Source: Omphiscola glabra | Lineage: Eukaryota; Mollusca; Gastropoda; Lymnaeidae | Assembly (NCBI GenBank): GCA_964017045.1 | Contig: OZ024806.1 | Span: forward strand, 20,822,922-20,886,921 | Reading direction: 5' to 3' | DNA length: 64,000 nucleotides | The notes under the pieces: generated by a model | Database searches by the model: none | Told to the model about the DNA's origin: nothing | What the model saw: only the letters and a program-made list of their open reading frames with translations | Shown: positions 1 to 15,200 of the stretch, piece by piece | Layout of the letters: each line of letters starts with the position of its first letter | Numbering within the stretch: position 1 is the stretch's first letter | Program-made: the position numbers and the translations under genes

Positions 1-210
1 AAATGAAATTCTACATTTCTTAATGATGTTAAGCAGTAAATGGAAAACTTTAAATGAATTTTATGTCAATTTATATATTCTGATGTATCTAATTCTTTAA
101 ATATAAATGATCTAGGAATGATATATTTTGTTGATGAGTCGAATGGACTCTTACTTGTGTCCCCATTTGTAGTGACGTCATGGCACCTTGTGACTGTTTC
201 ACTGGTAGCA

Positions 211-408
211 ATGTTACATTTTCTCATTACAAAAATATGTTACATGTTCTCATTACAGAAATGTGTTACAATTTCTCATTACAGAAATATATTACATTTT
301 CTCATTACAGAAATATGTTACATCTTTCATTACAGAAATGTGTTACATTTTCTCCTTACAGAATATGATACATCTTTAATTACAGAAATATGTTTTCATT
401 ACAGTAAA
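211..408. repeat. 25-bp tandem array
   Basis: About eight imperfect copies of a unit containing CTCATTACAGAAATATG. Confidence 0.8.
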
Positions 409-704
409 TACATCAGCTCGTGACAAAACATTTCCTCAATAAACAGTCGAGAACGATATCCATGTCAATTTGTAAGAATCACTGTGTCTAGTTTGAAGTT
501 TTTCCGAGTGGTGCGTTTTCATTTTGGGTGTTACCTGGAACATTACCTGGAGCATGCAGGGGTGGACGCGACAAGGAAGGAGATTTGTTAATAAATTTAA
601 TCTGTTAAGAACATATAGTGGGACCCGCAGACAGTGGCGGATTGCATAAATACCATTATGGATGGGCACAAAAAAATAATCCTTCAAAGAGCCGCATGTT
701 GTCT

Positions 705-1018
705 ATCATTGCCCCAAGATCACTCCCCTATCCCCCTAGATCATTGCCCCAAGATCACTCCTCTATCCCCCTAGATCATTGGCACTAGATAAGTACACAT
801 AGATCACTGCCACTAGATAATTACCCATAGATCCCTGCCTTTAGATCACTGACACTAGATTACTACCACTAGACACTAGATAAGAACACATAGATTACCG
901 CAACTAGAAACAGTGGCTAGATAAGTCCCATAGAGCACTGCCACTAAGTCACTGCGACTAGATAAGAACGCATAGATCACTGCCACTAGATAAGTCCCAT
1001 AGATGACTGCCCATAAGT
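705..1018. repeat. Diverged array with CACTAGATAAG core
   Basis: Irregular copies built on AGATCACTGCCACTAGATAA, too diverged for a clean period. Confidence 0.6.
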
Positions 1019-1020
1019 CA

Positions 1021-1130
1021 GTGCTTTTCAAACTTTTCATGCTGACACACATATTCTGGGACGTGCATCATTTCGCTGCACAGTGAATCAGTGTCACTAC
1101 TAACCCGTGACTAAACTAACGCACTTTAAG
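1021..1130 (+). mobile_element. Possible hAT terminus
   Basis: CAGTGCTTTTCAAACTTTTC looks like an hAT terminal repeat, but no right end is found. Confidence 0.2.
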
Positions 1131-1823
1131 ACACACGGACACAAAGAAGAAACGTATTACATAAATGTATGGTGATATAACTAATTTCATGAAAACAATA
1201 CATGTATGATCATCTTTATTTCTTCTAAAAAGTTTCGATGATCAGTCTTAGGATAGTGTTTTGTTCCACACGATTTTTTCAAACTGTTTTTTGCGAAGGG
1301 AAGGGGCACTTAAACCTAGAGCACATCACGAAGCGGAGGATTTATCCTCCCTCGTATATTGATAAGTTTTCTTTTTGTACATATAAAAGAATAACTAATC
1401 CCGGAATTAAAGGAAAAGCTTCATCTGGATCTCGTCATTTTGATAGGAAAATGAATCGCACCGCAAAATTGCAATGCTTCAAAAGGAAGAATGCGTGAAT
1501 CTTGTTTTCAGACAGAAAACACAACAAAACATCAACAGCTGCATAGGCTTTCCAAACTGCACCTTGGTTGCTCAGCAACCTGAAATAAAAACTTATTCAA
1601 AGAAATCCTTGCTTTCCATTATTAGAATTTCATTACTTACTTTAGTCGCATCTATCTGGAGTTACTTTTTACATTTTTTTTATAATTATGTACTTCTTGT
1701 GAATAGAACCAAGCAACCAATAAATAATTTAAGTAGCCTTTCAAATCGATAGGGGTAACGTCAGCTTAAAGAAATTTTTGGTGAGGTACTATTTAAAAAA
1801 TTTTACGACTCCTTGATCTAAAC

Positions 1824-2010
1824 CAGTGGTTCTCAATCTTCCTAATACAGTTCATCCTGTTGTGGTGACACCGACCACAAAATTGTTTTCGTTGCTACTT
1901 TATAACTACTGAATATGTTTTTCCTGACGGTTTTACGCGATCCCTGGAAAAGGGTCGTTCGAACCCCCCCCTTCCCCCGCACACCCCAAGGGGTCGCCTG
2001 AGAGTCGCTG
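1824..2010 (+). mobile_element. SPIN-like hAT MITE, copy 1
   Basis: The element starts CAGTGGTTCTCAA and keeps several SPIN-type internal blocks (TTTTCGTTGCTACTT, AAAGGGTCGTTCGA). It ends in a decayed GGGTCGCCTGAGAGTCGCTG. Flanking octamers ATCTAAAC and ATGTAAAC match at 7 of 8 positions, as expected for an hAT target-site duplication. Confidence 0.8.
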
Positions 2011-2047
2011 ATGTAAACGAACAAATTGTATTGTAACGTTCCACGTA

Positions 2048-2412
2048 CGTATCGCTGTTATCGGATTTAGTTTTTTTAGTAATCGCTGTTATCCGATTTT
2101 GTTTTTTAGTAATCGCTGTTATCGGATTTAGTTTTTTAGTAATCGCTGTTATCCGATTTTGTTTTTTAGTAATCGCTGTTATCGGATTTAGTTTTTTAGT
2201 AATCGCTGTTATCGGATTTTGTTTTTTAGTAATCGCTGTTATCGGATTTAGTTTTTTAGTAATCGCTGTTATCGGATTTTGTTTTTTAGTAATCGCTGTT
2301 ATCGGATTTAGTTTTTTAGTAATCGCTGTTATCGGATTTTGTTTTTTAGTAATCGCTGTTATCGGATTTAGTTTTTTAGTAATCGATGTTATCGGATTTT
2401 GTTTTTTAGTTT
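2048..2412. repeat. 30-bp array with 60-bp higher-order unit
   Basis: Twelve copies with AATCGCTGTTATCGGATTT alternate between a TTAG and a TTTG variant, giving a 60-bp super-unit. Confidence 0.9.
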
Positions 2413-2700
2413 AAAAAAATCGGATACTTTTAAATGGGCGTCTGTAATGCGTAGTTGTAGGCGCTTAGACTTGTGAATACAAAGACCCGGCCAGACCTTA
2501 TCCTCATATCATATGTTAATTACGCACCGTTATGATTTTGAAGATACGATCTGGGTTAAGATGCTGCTCGTATAATAAACGAAAAAAAGTACTTAAAGAA
2601 AACAATACCAGACTTAGTGTGACGGGTTGCCAGTTTGAATGAAGGCCTCAAATAGTAATGTCTTTAAGTGCAGTCAGAGGTTTTAATTTTCCCGCCACAG

Positions 2701-2811
2701 ATCGACAAACCCCTCGATGACAGGGAGACGCAGACGGCGGACACCGATAACTCTCCATCGTCACCCGAGTCACCGTTCGTGGCCAAGCGTATCTCAGTTG
2801 TCGAGGCCCCT
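2701..2811 (+). CDS. Coiled-coil gene, exon 1 of those visible
   Basis: This 37-codon exon lies between a CCGCCACAG acceptor and a GTAAGT donor and is phase 0 at both ends. It encodes an acidic Ser/Pro-rich stretch containing DNSPSSPESPF and ending ISVVEAP. It is a splice-defined internal exon with no start codon, so at least one upstream exon is missing. Confidence 0.75.
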
Positions 2812-5800
2812 GTAAGTCTGTATAAAAATACATTACAACCTTGAGATTTTTTAAATTAATTCTTTATTTTAAAAAATTTCCTCCAAGCAATCATTTAGTT
2901 TTGTAGCAAGCTTTTCCTTAAAGGATTCTGTTTTAATTCTTAATGAATAAATTTATGATTTGTACAGACCTTCAACGAACTTCAGCGCTTGGCCCAGGAA
3001 ACAGGTCAGGCGAATGAACAGCTGGCAAGCGTGGAGGCGGAACTGGCCAGATATAAGGAGAAAGCCAAGGAGTTGGAGTATAAAGTAGAAGAGGTTGGTA
3101 AATTGGGATATGATAGGCAGGACGTTGGTAAATAGGGGTATGATAGGCAGGAGGTTGGTAAATTGGGGTATGATAGGCAGGACGTTGGTAAATTGGGGCA
3201 TGATAGGCAGGACGTTGGTAAATTGGGGCATGATAGGCAGGAGGTTGGTAAATTGGGGCATGATAGGCAGGAGGTTGGTAAATTGGGGGTTGATAGGCAG
3301 AACGTTGGTAAATAGGGGCATGATAGGCAGGAGGTTGGTAAATTGGGGCATGATAGGCAGGACGTTGGTAAATAGGGGGTTGATAGGCAGGAGGTTGGTA
3401 AGTTGGGGCATGATAGGCAGGACGTTGGCAAATAGGGGGTTGATAGGCAGGAGGTTGGTAAATTGGGGCATGATAGGCAGGACGTTGGTAAATTGGGGCA
3501 TGATAGGCAGGAGGTTGGTAAATTGGGGCATGATAGGCAGGACGTTGGTAAATAGGGGGTTGATAGGCAGGAGGTTGGTAAATTGGGGGATGATAGGCAG
3601 GAGGTTGGTAAATTGGGGCATGATAGGCAGGAGGTTGGTAAATAAGGGTATGATAGGCAGCAGCTTTTTTACGTGGACAGGGATGTAAAGAAGCTTGCCC
3701 CACCCCGGGTGACGTTAACCCTAGATACGCCACTAGGGGCAATACCCCCGGGACAAAGGACTTTTTAAGGCGTGGGGAGGGAGACATGATTTGATCGTGG
3801 TCTGTCTTGTAATGACTTAACATATTGTATTGATTGCATAACATCAATTAAAACATCAGGAGAGGGGGTGGAGAAACAAAACGTAAGTCGTAACCACCCA
3901 GTAGGTCAGCTTTTACCTTGGATGGTCAGCATTACTTAAGGACATGAAGTATGACTCTACACAAAAATTGAAATGTCAGTTGATTAGGTTAGCTAATAGG
4001 CCTCCAAGAATGTGAGAAAAAAAAAAGGCTGACTAGACTCAAAGCTAGGATATTGATAATTTGCGCGGGGGGGGGGGAGGGGGGAGGCAGTAGTTTACTT
4101 TTACAAAATGATGCCTGGGGCAAATTATAACCCTCCGCCCCCTTTAAAAAAAAATCATCAATTTATATTATGTTCTGCCTGTAGCTAAACTCCAAGGCGT
4201 CGCCAAGTCCAATGACTTAGTTGATCCATTTCCTTTGACAATTTCGAATGATTGTCTTATTGATGTAGCATGCCTTGAACGGTTAAGTTTTGATTTTTTG
4301 ATAATATCGTTGCTATGATAACCCGGATAATCTGAAACTGAACGAGAGACAACTCGCTCCTGACTACGAGGACTGTTGGTCTAATCAAACTTGCATGAGA
4401 ACGCAGCCGATTAACACGAGAGCAATGTTGTCTCTAGCTTTTCAATTGAGAAAAAACAAAAAACAACCACTATAGAATGTTAAGTCTATGTATGTCCCAA
4501 AACAATCACGAGATGATATTTCAAGCTATTGGCACGCTGTTTCCTTTGTCCCGTTTTTATAACATATTTAGCATTTATAGTTTAGATGTAGGTTTCAAGT
4601 CTATGTCACTATATGTTCGAGTCAAGTCTATGTCACTATATGCACTTGCTAAGTCTGTGTTACTATATGTTCGTGTCAAGTCTATGTCACTATATGCACT
4701 TGCTAAGTCTGTGTCACTATATGTTCGTGTCAAGTCTATGTCACTATATGCACTTGCTAAGTCTGTGTCACTATATGTTCGTGTCAAGTCTGTGTCACAA
4801 TATGCACTTGCTAAGTCTGTGTCACTCTATGTTCGAGTCAAGTCTATGTCACTATATGTACGGGTAAATTTTTGTAACTATATGCACACTATAAAGCTTA
4901 TGTCACTATATGTACGTCTACGTCTGTGTCACTATATGTACGTGTCAAGTCTGTGTCACTATATGTACGTGTCAAGTCTGTGTCACTATATGTGCGTGTC
5001 AAGTCTATGTCATTATATGTACGTGTCAAGTGTATGTTATAAGTACGTGTCAAGTCTGTGTCACTATATGTACGTGCCAAGTCTGTGTCACTATATGTGC
5101 GTGTCAAGTATATCTCACTATATGTGCGTGTCAAGTCTATCTCACTATATGTACGTGTCAAGTCTATGTCATATGTACGTTTCAAGTCTATGTCACTATA
5201 TTTACGTGCCAAGTCTGTGTCACTATATGTACGTGTCAAGTCTATCTCACTATATGTACATGTCAAGTCTGTGTTACTATATGCACCATGTAAAGTCTAT
5301 GTCACTTTATGCATGTTCAAATCTGTGGCACTGTATGTACAAAAACCACATCACCAGAAAACCACTAAACAAACTTGTACACATTTAGTAACAGTCAGAA
5401 CAGAATCTTCCTTCTGAAACAGAAATCATGTCATCAGATTAGATGACGCCACACAGTGTTGTCCAGAGATTCCTAACATTTGTATGTTAGCCCAATCTTT
5501 AGTCTGATTGAAAGCCACAAGGTCACGTGTCCTCTCACATTAATTTATTGGGAAATTTGTAGAAATCCATCTCTTTAACATATAAGTGCCACCCCCCCCC
5601 CCCCCACACCACCCACAGCCAAATACTTTTGTAAAAAAAAGTAAATGATAGGATCTGTTTCTTGCATCAATTCAGTTGGCGAGAACCACTCGTGTTTTTG
5701 TTTGCTGTCAATCTCTTGACTATCTATAATTTCAGTTACGTCACCACCGCCAGTTGCCTGCCTTTCAATGACATTCCACACCGACTTCACCCACCCTTCC

Positions 5801-8800
5801 CACCATTGATCGTATCGGTATCACCCAAGCCTTTTATTCTGTAGGTTCAGCATCTTTTTTTTAGCTTGTTGCACTAATTCCAACCCTCCACCTCTCTTTC
5901 CTTCCCCTCCCCACTCTTATAATCTTTTTGTCAGTATCAAGGGGTCTCATTACTAACACCTACCCCGCTCACCCCCGTGATTTTTCAGCCGTTTGAGAGC
6001 ATCCATGATATTCCAGAGATGACATTTCCGCTAGAGGCACGCTCAGCACACACTTTTAAATTTTAAATATTGAAAATATCACATGGCATCTATAAAGCTA
6101 TAAAAATATGGGACCTTTAAAGTGATTTTAACACTCATGTACAAAATTCAAAAGTTTGAGACCCATATGTAAAATGATCTACTGCTTGAATGATATATAT
6201 ATATATTTATATATACTATTCTGAATATCGTTACTAGAATCAAGATTCACGTTTAAGAAAGTGTCAAAAGGTTGTGAAGTATAACATGAAGGCTGTAGGC
6301 TGCCATTGAGAACTAAGGATTTCAAACATTGAAAGGAATGGATCGAGATAATATAGTGAAATAAAAGGGCTGAGATAACATTCTCTTGTTTTCTGGAAAC
6401 GTGACATGAAAACAAATTTTTATCAATGGAAATAAAAAAAAAAACTAACACAAAATCAGCAACTGCGCCAAGGTTAACATCCGGCACACCAAGTGATGAT
6501 TACACAACAAAAAAAGTGGATTTGATTACACATCAGAAAATGTGGATTTGATTACACATCAGAAAATGTGGATTTGATTACATATCAGAAATACGAACAC
6601 GGTGTTCAACTCACCGCTATCTACAATACCACACAAGTTTTGTTTATTTTTGTTTATTACCTTTTCGCTCCCTAGAGGCCACTGCAGACTAAGGGGGAAC
6701 ACATGTTTATAAAGGGAGACAACGTATTTATATAAAGCTGATTAAATATGACTGGTTCTCTTCTCTTTGATTTGATTTTATTAATTCAATTTTTTGTGTT
6801 GAAAATAAAAAAAAAAAACTTGCATCAAAATTATAGCAATGAAGCTATTTTAAATACATACTTTATTGCAGCCAAAAAAATCTTTGGTATAAAGGAAGAA
6901 ATAAACATAAAAGAAACTTTAAAGAGACCCTGTGTGTTGACGCCCCTTTTCATCGGCCATGACAACCTAGTTTCTGTTATATTCCAGTAACTTGCCAGAT
7001 CTGCTCCCGCGTGGCAGTAGGCACGAGATCTTTTACTGCTTCAGCATGGCGTAGTTGAAACTAACATGCATGTGTGCCCCCCCCCACCCCACCTACCTGC
7101 ATGGTGATAGCGACAAGGTGAGCTTGTGTGCAACATCTACCGAAAAAAGGCAAGTTTGGTGAGATCCCTGCTTATAACGGCTTACTTTTTGCGGACAGAG
7201 CTGGACACTAACACAGACGGCAGGTAACATTTGGTACATGGACACTGACTAACACAGACGGCACGCGACACTTGGTCCATGGACACTGACTAACAGAGAT
7301 GGCAGGTGACATTTGGTAAATGGACACTGACTTACACAGACGACAGGTAACATTTGGTACATGGACACTGAACCTATTATTTAATGTAAAAATGTTCATT
7401 AATTTAAAAAACAAAAAACTTCTTCCTCTCCTTTATTGTGATATCTAGTTTACTGTCTACCATAAATTATTTTTGTTGTGAAACCACTTTACTTTCAATT
7501 AATTATTGTCAAATTGCTATAGATTATTGGCTAATCAAGAAGGTTATAGTGTCATAGATTATTGGCGAATTAAGAAGGTTATTTTATTTTTTATTATTGG
7601 CTAATCAAAAAGGTTATATTTTTATTATTTTTTGGCTAATCAATGTTAAATTTTTATATTTTTTTGGCTAACGAAGAAGGCTAAATTGTTATAGATTATT
7701 GGCTAATCACAAAGGTTAAATTTGCATTGATTGTTGGCTACTCAAAAAAGTTCAATTATTTATTGTTACAGCTTTTTGGCTATTCAAGATGGTTAAATTG
7801 TACACATATAATTAGCTGATCAAGAAGACCGAGGTATCAGATGAGTTATTCAATTTAGTTTTAAAGAAATGCAAACCATGAGGTGACGTAAGTAGGATGA
7901 CTATCCTAGGGAAGATATGTGTCTAAGCCAACCTATCCTTGTACAGCTTTATTTTACATATACTAGTAAGAGCTGCAGACGACGAACAACGTTTTCACGT
8001 GCTCCAAGCCATTTCCTCTCGAGAATGATTGACCCGTTTCGTTCACAGATTAACGACATTTGGAGATCAAAAAGTGCAGCATCAGACAAAGAGAAGGACC
8101 AGCTGGCGAAACAAATACAGCAGAAAACAAAAGAATCCATTTTACTGGAAGAGAACATAACAAACCTGAAACTAGAACTGTGCGCAAAAGTTAAAATCAT
8201 CGCCGAGAACGAGGTTGCTCTGCGGGAAAACGCGCAAATTATATCCAGGCTCGCCGAATCGTTCAAGGACGAGGAAGGGGAGACGAAGCGTCACGAGCAG
8301 GAACGCCAGACACTGGTTAACCAACTCTCGCAGAGGGACGGGATTATACGTAATTTGAACGAGACGATCAGATCGCGCGACGAACGCTTGAAGGAGAAAG
8401 ACGAGATTTTGTTCACGCTGAACAAGAGCATCGAGGAGCACAAGAGGGAGATGAAGTCATTGGGGGAGAAGCTGCACAGAGCCTTTACGCAGTTAGGCGA
8501 GAAGGACGCTGTTATTTCGGTCCTGAGGGGACAAATTTCGAGCTCGTCCGTTCTGTCTCGCGACGCTCCTGCCACGTGCCAGACGGACGCTGAAAAGGAG
8601 AGCTTCCGGTTGAAGGAAGCCCTTAACAACCTTCAGGTGGAGCTTGATCGTGCCGTCGGAGACAAGAGGATCATGGAGGGGACGTTGGAGAAATCCAGGA
8701 AGGCCTTAGACGAAGCCATGCTCATGTGGGACAGAGAAAGACACGCTCTGCAGGTTAGTCATTTAACTTAGTTTAGGACCGTATCCATGCTTTTGCTTCC

Positions 8801-9193
8801 TGCTGCTGCATGACGCAAAGCTGTGTGACCGTTTGTTTAAACTTAAGGTTTGTGGCTTGTGTTTTAAATGAAAGGTAGAAACGGCTTTAATCAACTTCGT
8901 TTTTTAAATGACCACGAGTTCCTTTTTTTTTTGCGGAACTGTTCGTATGAAATACGTAACTGTTTAGTGGCTAGAAGTTTCGATCTTATTATACATTGGC
9001 CTTTCAACTTTTCCCGTCCTAGTTTATTTATATTGTTGTCCCCCACCTCTGGTCATTGGCAACGGTTGTGACCACTGAGAAGATATCTTCGTTTAAGTTT
9101 TCTACCTACCCAGATATACATCTAAGCTAATGTTATCAAAGTGGTTGTAGTGTTCATTTTTGAACATCCTTAAAAGTTATTTGGGCGTGATTA

Positions 9194-9242
<49 letters not shown>

Positions 9243-12200
9243 ATAGCAGCCAATATAGTGTTTAAAACTTGCGCACTTCTTTCGACGTCTCCCAGAAAGA
9301 GGCCAACATACTGGAGGAAAAGGTCCGGATGTACGAGGTCTATAACACAATGGATAAGGACGAGACGATCGAGACCCTGAAGGCCGAGGCCCAGGCCTAC
9401 TTTAATGAGAAAGAGGCCCTCGTCTGCGAGCTCAGCACTTTAAAACTCAAACACGAGTCCTCTGAAAGGATTTACAAAGAACAGACAGCAAAGTTGCAGG
9501 TACACCTACAGTGTTCTTGTACATCTAGTGGGTTCTTGTACATCTATTGGGTTCTTGTACATCTATTGGGTTCTTGTACAACTATTGGGTTCTTGTACAA
9601 CTATTTGGTTCTTGTACAACTATTGGGTTTTGGGTTTTGATCAGCGAATGGTCCTCAAATTCTTAGCATTGTCATTTTTTAAACGTCTGATTGTCATTGA
9701 ATCAGCCTAATGATCAGAATTGTTTTAATCATCATCGCTATTAATGTGAGTTTGAGCATAATTGTTGTGCACTTACTGCAGATGGATATTTGATAAACGA
9801 ACTAAATTTTCACCTTGACATTGTTCAGGCTGAGCTCACGGATAAACTCCGTCTGCTGAAGATGGAAGTGGACAGTAGCAGTCACGTCGCTACGGAGATG
9901 GAAAGGTTGAGACGCCAGGTGGGTCTTCAGTTGTGGTTGATAAGCACATTTTAGCAAATTTTAGCACATTTGTGTTTGCAGTGTTGGTTTCGGTAGGTAG
10001 CCCTGATTGTAACGAGAAGGTACATTGGTGTCGCTGTTGAGATTACCGTGAAAGGGAATGGTGACGGCAGGCAATTACTTTTAATTCTAAGTATCCAATC
10101 AAATGTACCACATCCTTTATTCCAGGCCGAGATGGCATATCGTCTGCAACAAGAGCAGCGCATCATCAAGGCCGAACACTTGGCCATGAAGGTCAGATAT
10201 GAAACACGCATTGACAGGATGAGCAAAGAACAGAACAAAATGGTGAGTTGGAACGCATTGTTCTGGTGTGAGTTGGTTGGGGGGGGGGGGGGAGTAGTTA
10301 TAACGATCTACATAAATATTTTATTATGTAAACATGTTTTTAAAAAATGTTTTGGGAAAATATGTCACAGAGTCAGGTCACTTGTGTGGACCTTGGTGAA
10401 ATAGTAAAATAGACATTAGAAAGTAGATTAAAATGGACATCATTATGTAGATTGAAATGGCCATTAGAATCTACATTGAAATGGCCATCAAAATGTAGAT
10501 TGAAATATACATTAGAATGTAGATTGAAATGGACATTAGAATGTTGATTGAAATGGACGTCAGAATGTAGACGATATACAAAAGTAAGTGAGGTGGAGTT
10601 TGTCTCGTGTCGTGTACTTGAGTGCCACGTCCAGGGACTGATTTTGGGGACATGGGCAAGATCACTTATTTTAGAGAGTGGTGTGGCGTAGGAGGGAAGA
10701 GAAACAAAATCACTTTCGACAGTTTTAGACTCCTAGGGCGCCTGCAGTGATGTGGTCTGGTATATACGTCTGAGTGTGGTCTGGTATATACTTCTGAGTG
10801 TGGTCTGTGATATACTAAAGAGTGATGTGATCTGTAAAGTAATATTGAGACATTCCGCCTGTGATGTTCGGCCTGCTGAGTTTGAATAAAACTACTGGAT
10901 CATTTTCCCCTCGGGGAAAGCTGGTGGAGAGGTTTTTTTTCTTTAAACCCTCCTGTTCCGTGAATTGACAATCTTCGATCAACCAATGGCCGACAATGAC
11001 CGACACCCAGTGAACGATTGACCAAGTATTCACGGAACAAACCATATAACGTAAACAACACTTTTTTTTTCCAGCTTCTGACCATCGAGAAGATCCACAA
11101 GGAGCGCGAACTGGACAAACAAATCATTCAGGCCATTCAGAAGAACCTGAGCTCGGTCAAGGACAAATACACAGAGGAGCTGCTTAGGTCAGAAGAGGAC
11201 AAAGCCTCCCTGCAAAGACAGCTTAAAGAGGTGAGTTGAGCTTCTCTCTAGAGCATTACGTGGACGCGCACAGAACCAGATATATCTTGGGGGAGGAAGT
11301 TTACGGGTGTAATCACAGTACAATTGTTACTTACTGTTATCAATATGGAAAAATTAATCTCTTATCTAAGTGTACGGCTCGTTCTAAAACAGTACACAAC
11401 AAAAGACGATGTTAAAATACAACAACAAAGAATACGATACTCAAACCAGGGCTAATTACAATTATAATTTTTAATACGTTAATGATAAATTACAAAATCA
11501 AAACGAAGTAATTTAAAGCTATCGATTTGCAGAATAATGGTTGGCTTGTACATCATGTTGTAGAAAGGTACAATGATGAAAAGGAATCTACACACACACA
11601 CAGAGTAAACAAATCTCTTGTCTCGTAGCAAGCATAACACACGCTCAAAATACATCGGGATAAAAATGATAGCACCCTCAAAATAGTTCTCTTCTCCTTT
11701 TATAGTCGTTTTCGCTGATATCTCGAGAAAGGCCTTACACAATGTTTTCCTTTCCAGAGTTCTCCAGATAATTCTACATGATTCTAAGCAGACTATTAAC
11801 TTTATTTAGTTGTAAACATGGTCAAGAGAGACTATTTTTAGCCAGCCACACCCCCAACTGCGGTTCCGAGCTTGGTGTCTGCTAGGGTTCACAGCATGAG
11901 CAAATATGACGTAAACACGTCGTCTACATAACAACAATATTTGCAGTAACAATGTCATCTACTTTATATTACAACATGCAAGGCAGTTCATAAAACTCGA
12001 AATAAGTCGCAATTTGCCGAGGGGGTGGGAATTAGGATCTAGAGTCAGGCATATTTTCGATAAGACTTAGTAATGCATAATTGTATGCAAAGAGGTTAAT
12101 TTTGTCTTATTCTTCACAATAAACAGAACATAGACCCGTGACTGTGGCTAGATAAAGGCAATTTTAAAAACAATTTTAAAAAAATTTGGTTACAATGCTT

Positions 12201-15200
12201 ATAGATATTGACGAATGACAATGTCAAAATGTCCAAATGCCAACACCCTGTTTTAACAAGGTCTGTATTAAAACTATTGACAGATTGAGGAATCCAGGGG
12301 TCACCTTGAAGAACTCCAGAAGCACATCCGGGACCTCCGCGAGAAGACGTCAGACCAGGACAGACTTAGAGCTGAGCTCATCAACAAGTTTGCCACGGAC
12401 AGGGCGAGCTGGGAGATAGAACGGGCAAACTTGAATAGCCAGCTTAACCAGGTAGATGGAACGGGCAAACTTGAATAGCCAGCTTAACCATGTAGATGGA
12501 ACAGGCAAACTTGATTAGTCAGCTTAACCAGGTAGATGGAACATGCAAACTTGATTAGCCAGCTTAACCCGGTAGATGGAACTGGCAAACCTGAATAGCC
12601 AGCTTAACCAGGTAGATAGAACAGGCAAACTCGAATAGCCAGCTTAACCAGGTAGATGGAACAGGCAAACATGATTAGCCAGCTTAACCAGGTAGATGGA
12701 ACGGGCAAACTCGAATAGCCAGCTTAACCAGGTAGATGGAACAGGCAAACTCGAATAGCGAGCTTAACCACCAGGTAGAAAGAACGGGCAGTAGTCTAAT
12801 TGAGTCGTCACTTGTCAGTAGTGTAATGGAGTTTTCAGCAATCTAATGGAGTTTTTAGTACTCTGATGACACAAGATCAGACATTTGATGCATGCGATGA
12901 GCTACAGTTAAATTTTGAATTGTTGTTATTAATTCATTCCAAATTAAGCTATCAATCAGCTGCGTTGGCTTAAAACCCCCTTTTGTTATCACCAGCTCGA
13001 GGAACAGCTGTCGTGCACGTCACGCCAACAGGAGAGGTCAAAGGACATTCAGGTCAACATGGGCATGGCCTGGGAGAAAGAGCGCCGCGAGCAGAGGCGC
13101 ATCCTGGCAGAGGCGCACACTCTTGCACTAGACTTACAGGTGGGTACAACGGTGGTTCACTGGACATTACAGATGTGGCCCAATTGAGGCTAGGGGAAAA
13201 TATTTCGTGGCTGCTATATGGTCGAGTAAATTCATCTTAAATAACGATCTACTGTGTCTTCTGCAGGGGCGTAGAAAGGTGTGCGTGTGTATGTTTGTAT
13301 GTGTTTGTGCGTGTGCTTGAGTGGGAGGAGGGGAATTTTCGGCTAACTGCAAACATCATGACCCGCCCGGGCGGCACTCATTCTGTCTACGCCACTGATT
13401 TTCCATCATCTGAATAGAATTAATTTCCATGTCATTGCCCAGATCTTACAATCCTCATTTATTTTTAAAAAATTGTAAAGCGTCCCCACGTTTCATTGAC
13501 GTCACTATGTTCAGTGTAGACCAGTGATTCTCAACCTTTCTAACGCCGTGACCCTTTAATACAGTTCCTCATGTTGTGGCGACCCCCCAAGTGCCCCCAA
13601 CCACAAATTGTTTTCGTTGATAATTCACAACTATAGAGTGTGTGTGTGTGTGTTTTCTTCAAAGTTTAAATGCATCACATTTTCAGGAGCAACTAAGATC
13701 ACGAGAGGAAACATCCGCCCACGAGAGGAAGGAACTGATCCGACAGATGGAGAGCGAGAGACTGAACTTTGCCAAGATGCAGCGGGATACGGAGAAGAAG
13801 ATGATGGAGGTATGAGGCCCTCATTTCTACTCATTCGGTTTCAACTAAAACTTCGCTTTTCCATATTAATTTGCTTACTTGCACCAGTACAGAAAAAAAT
13901 CCTGGAACGCTCGTGACAGTAACATGTAGTTGTTGAGACAGTTGTGTCTCTTTGATCTCATCTGTCGAGTGTGTAACTATCGAAAGCGTCATTGCAAATT
14001 TTGAAAGAAACACTTGGGTAGGAGGCTACGACTTAGTGATATAAGCTTAGGTACCAACTTTTAGTTATAGGATATATATTGGTGTATGGTATAGGAAAGA
14101 ATGTCTTGTCAAGGATTCTTAAACTCGAGTTCACAAATTTACATGTGTAGATATATACATAGTTATATTTTTTTGGAGCAACAACTATAATGGACATTTT
14201 TAAAATAACGTTCATGAATTAAATTAAAAAGTAAACAAACAAATAACTCGCAAGATTTATCAGTCGACCTATGGAGGTCGTAGATTGCTTCACAAATAGC
14301 TAAACAGTGTTTAAGAGCCCTCTGACCAAGACTAAGTTTGAAAGCTGGACTGGTCAAGGCTATACAATCTTTTATATTTTTTAAATGTATTTCCTTCTTG
14401 ACCAGCTCGAGTCCTCTGTCCGCATGGCGTCCACATTTCATAAGAGGATAAAGGACATGCAAGATAAGCTGGACCGAGACAACGAGTTTTGGCAGAAGGA
14501 GAAGACAGATCTGCTGCGCCTGCTGGCTGAGTCTAGACATGTCCAGGCCAGTGACGTCAAAGTGGTCGAGGATGTTCTCAGTTCGGTAAGTTTCTATTGG
14601 ATATGATAAAGGTTATGGTCCACCTAACGAGCTGGTCGTAAATAGCATTGAGGGCTCTATTCAAACTAACAGGCAGTGGTAGATGTTGTTGGCAGTGGAA
14701 GATAGTGTTGGCAGTGGTAGATGTTGTTGGCAGTGGAAGATAGTGTTGGCAGTGGTAGATGTTGTTGGCAGTAGAAGATAGTGTTGGCAGTGGTAGATAG
14801 TGTTGGCAGTGGTAGATAGTGTTGGCAGTGGTAGATAGTGTTGGCAGTGGTAGATGTTGTTGGCAGTGGAAGATAGTGTTGGCAGTGGTAGATGTTGTTG
14901 GCAGTGGAAGATAGTGTTGGCAGTGGTAGATGTTGTTGGCAGTGGAAGATAGTGTTGGCAGTGGTAGATAGTGTTGGCAGTGGTAGATAGTGTTGGCAGT
15001 GGTAGATAGTGTTGGCAGTGGTAGATGTTGTTGGCAGTGGAAGATAGTGTTGGCAGTGGTAGATGTTGTTGGCAGTGGAAGATAGTGTTGGCAGTGGTAG
15101 ATAGTGTTGGCAGTGGTAGATAGTGTTGGCAGTGGTAGATGTTGTTGGCAGTGGTAGATAGTGTTGGCAGTGGTAGATAGTGTTGGCAGTGGTAGATGTT

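Noticed and set aside
2953..3847. Minus- and plus-strand repeat proteins over the 30-bp array
   Set aside because: Period-driven frames; the array is intronic on the plus strand.
9197..9239. (TA)n run as a promoter or regulatory site
   Set aside because: A simple microsatellite in an intron; similar runs occur at 6200 and 61392.
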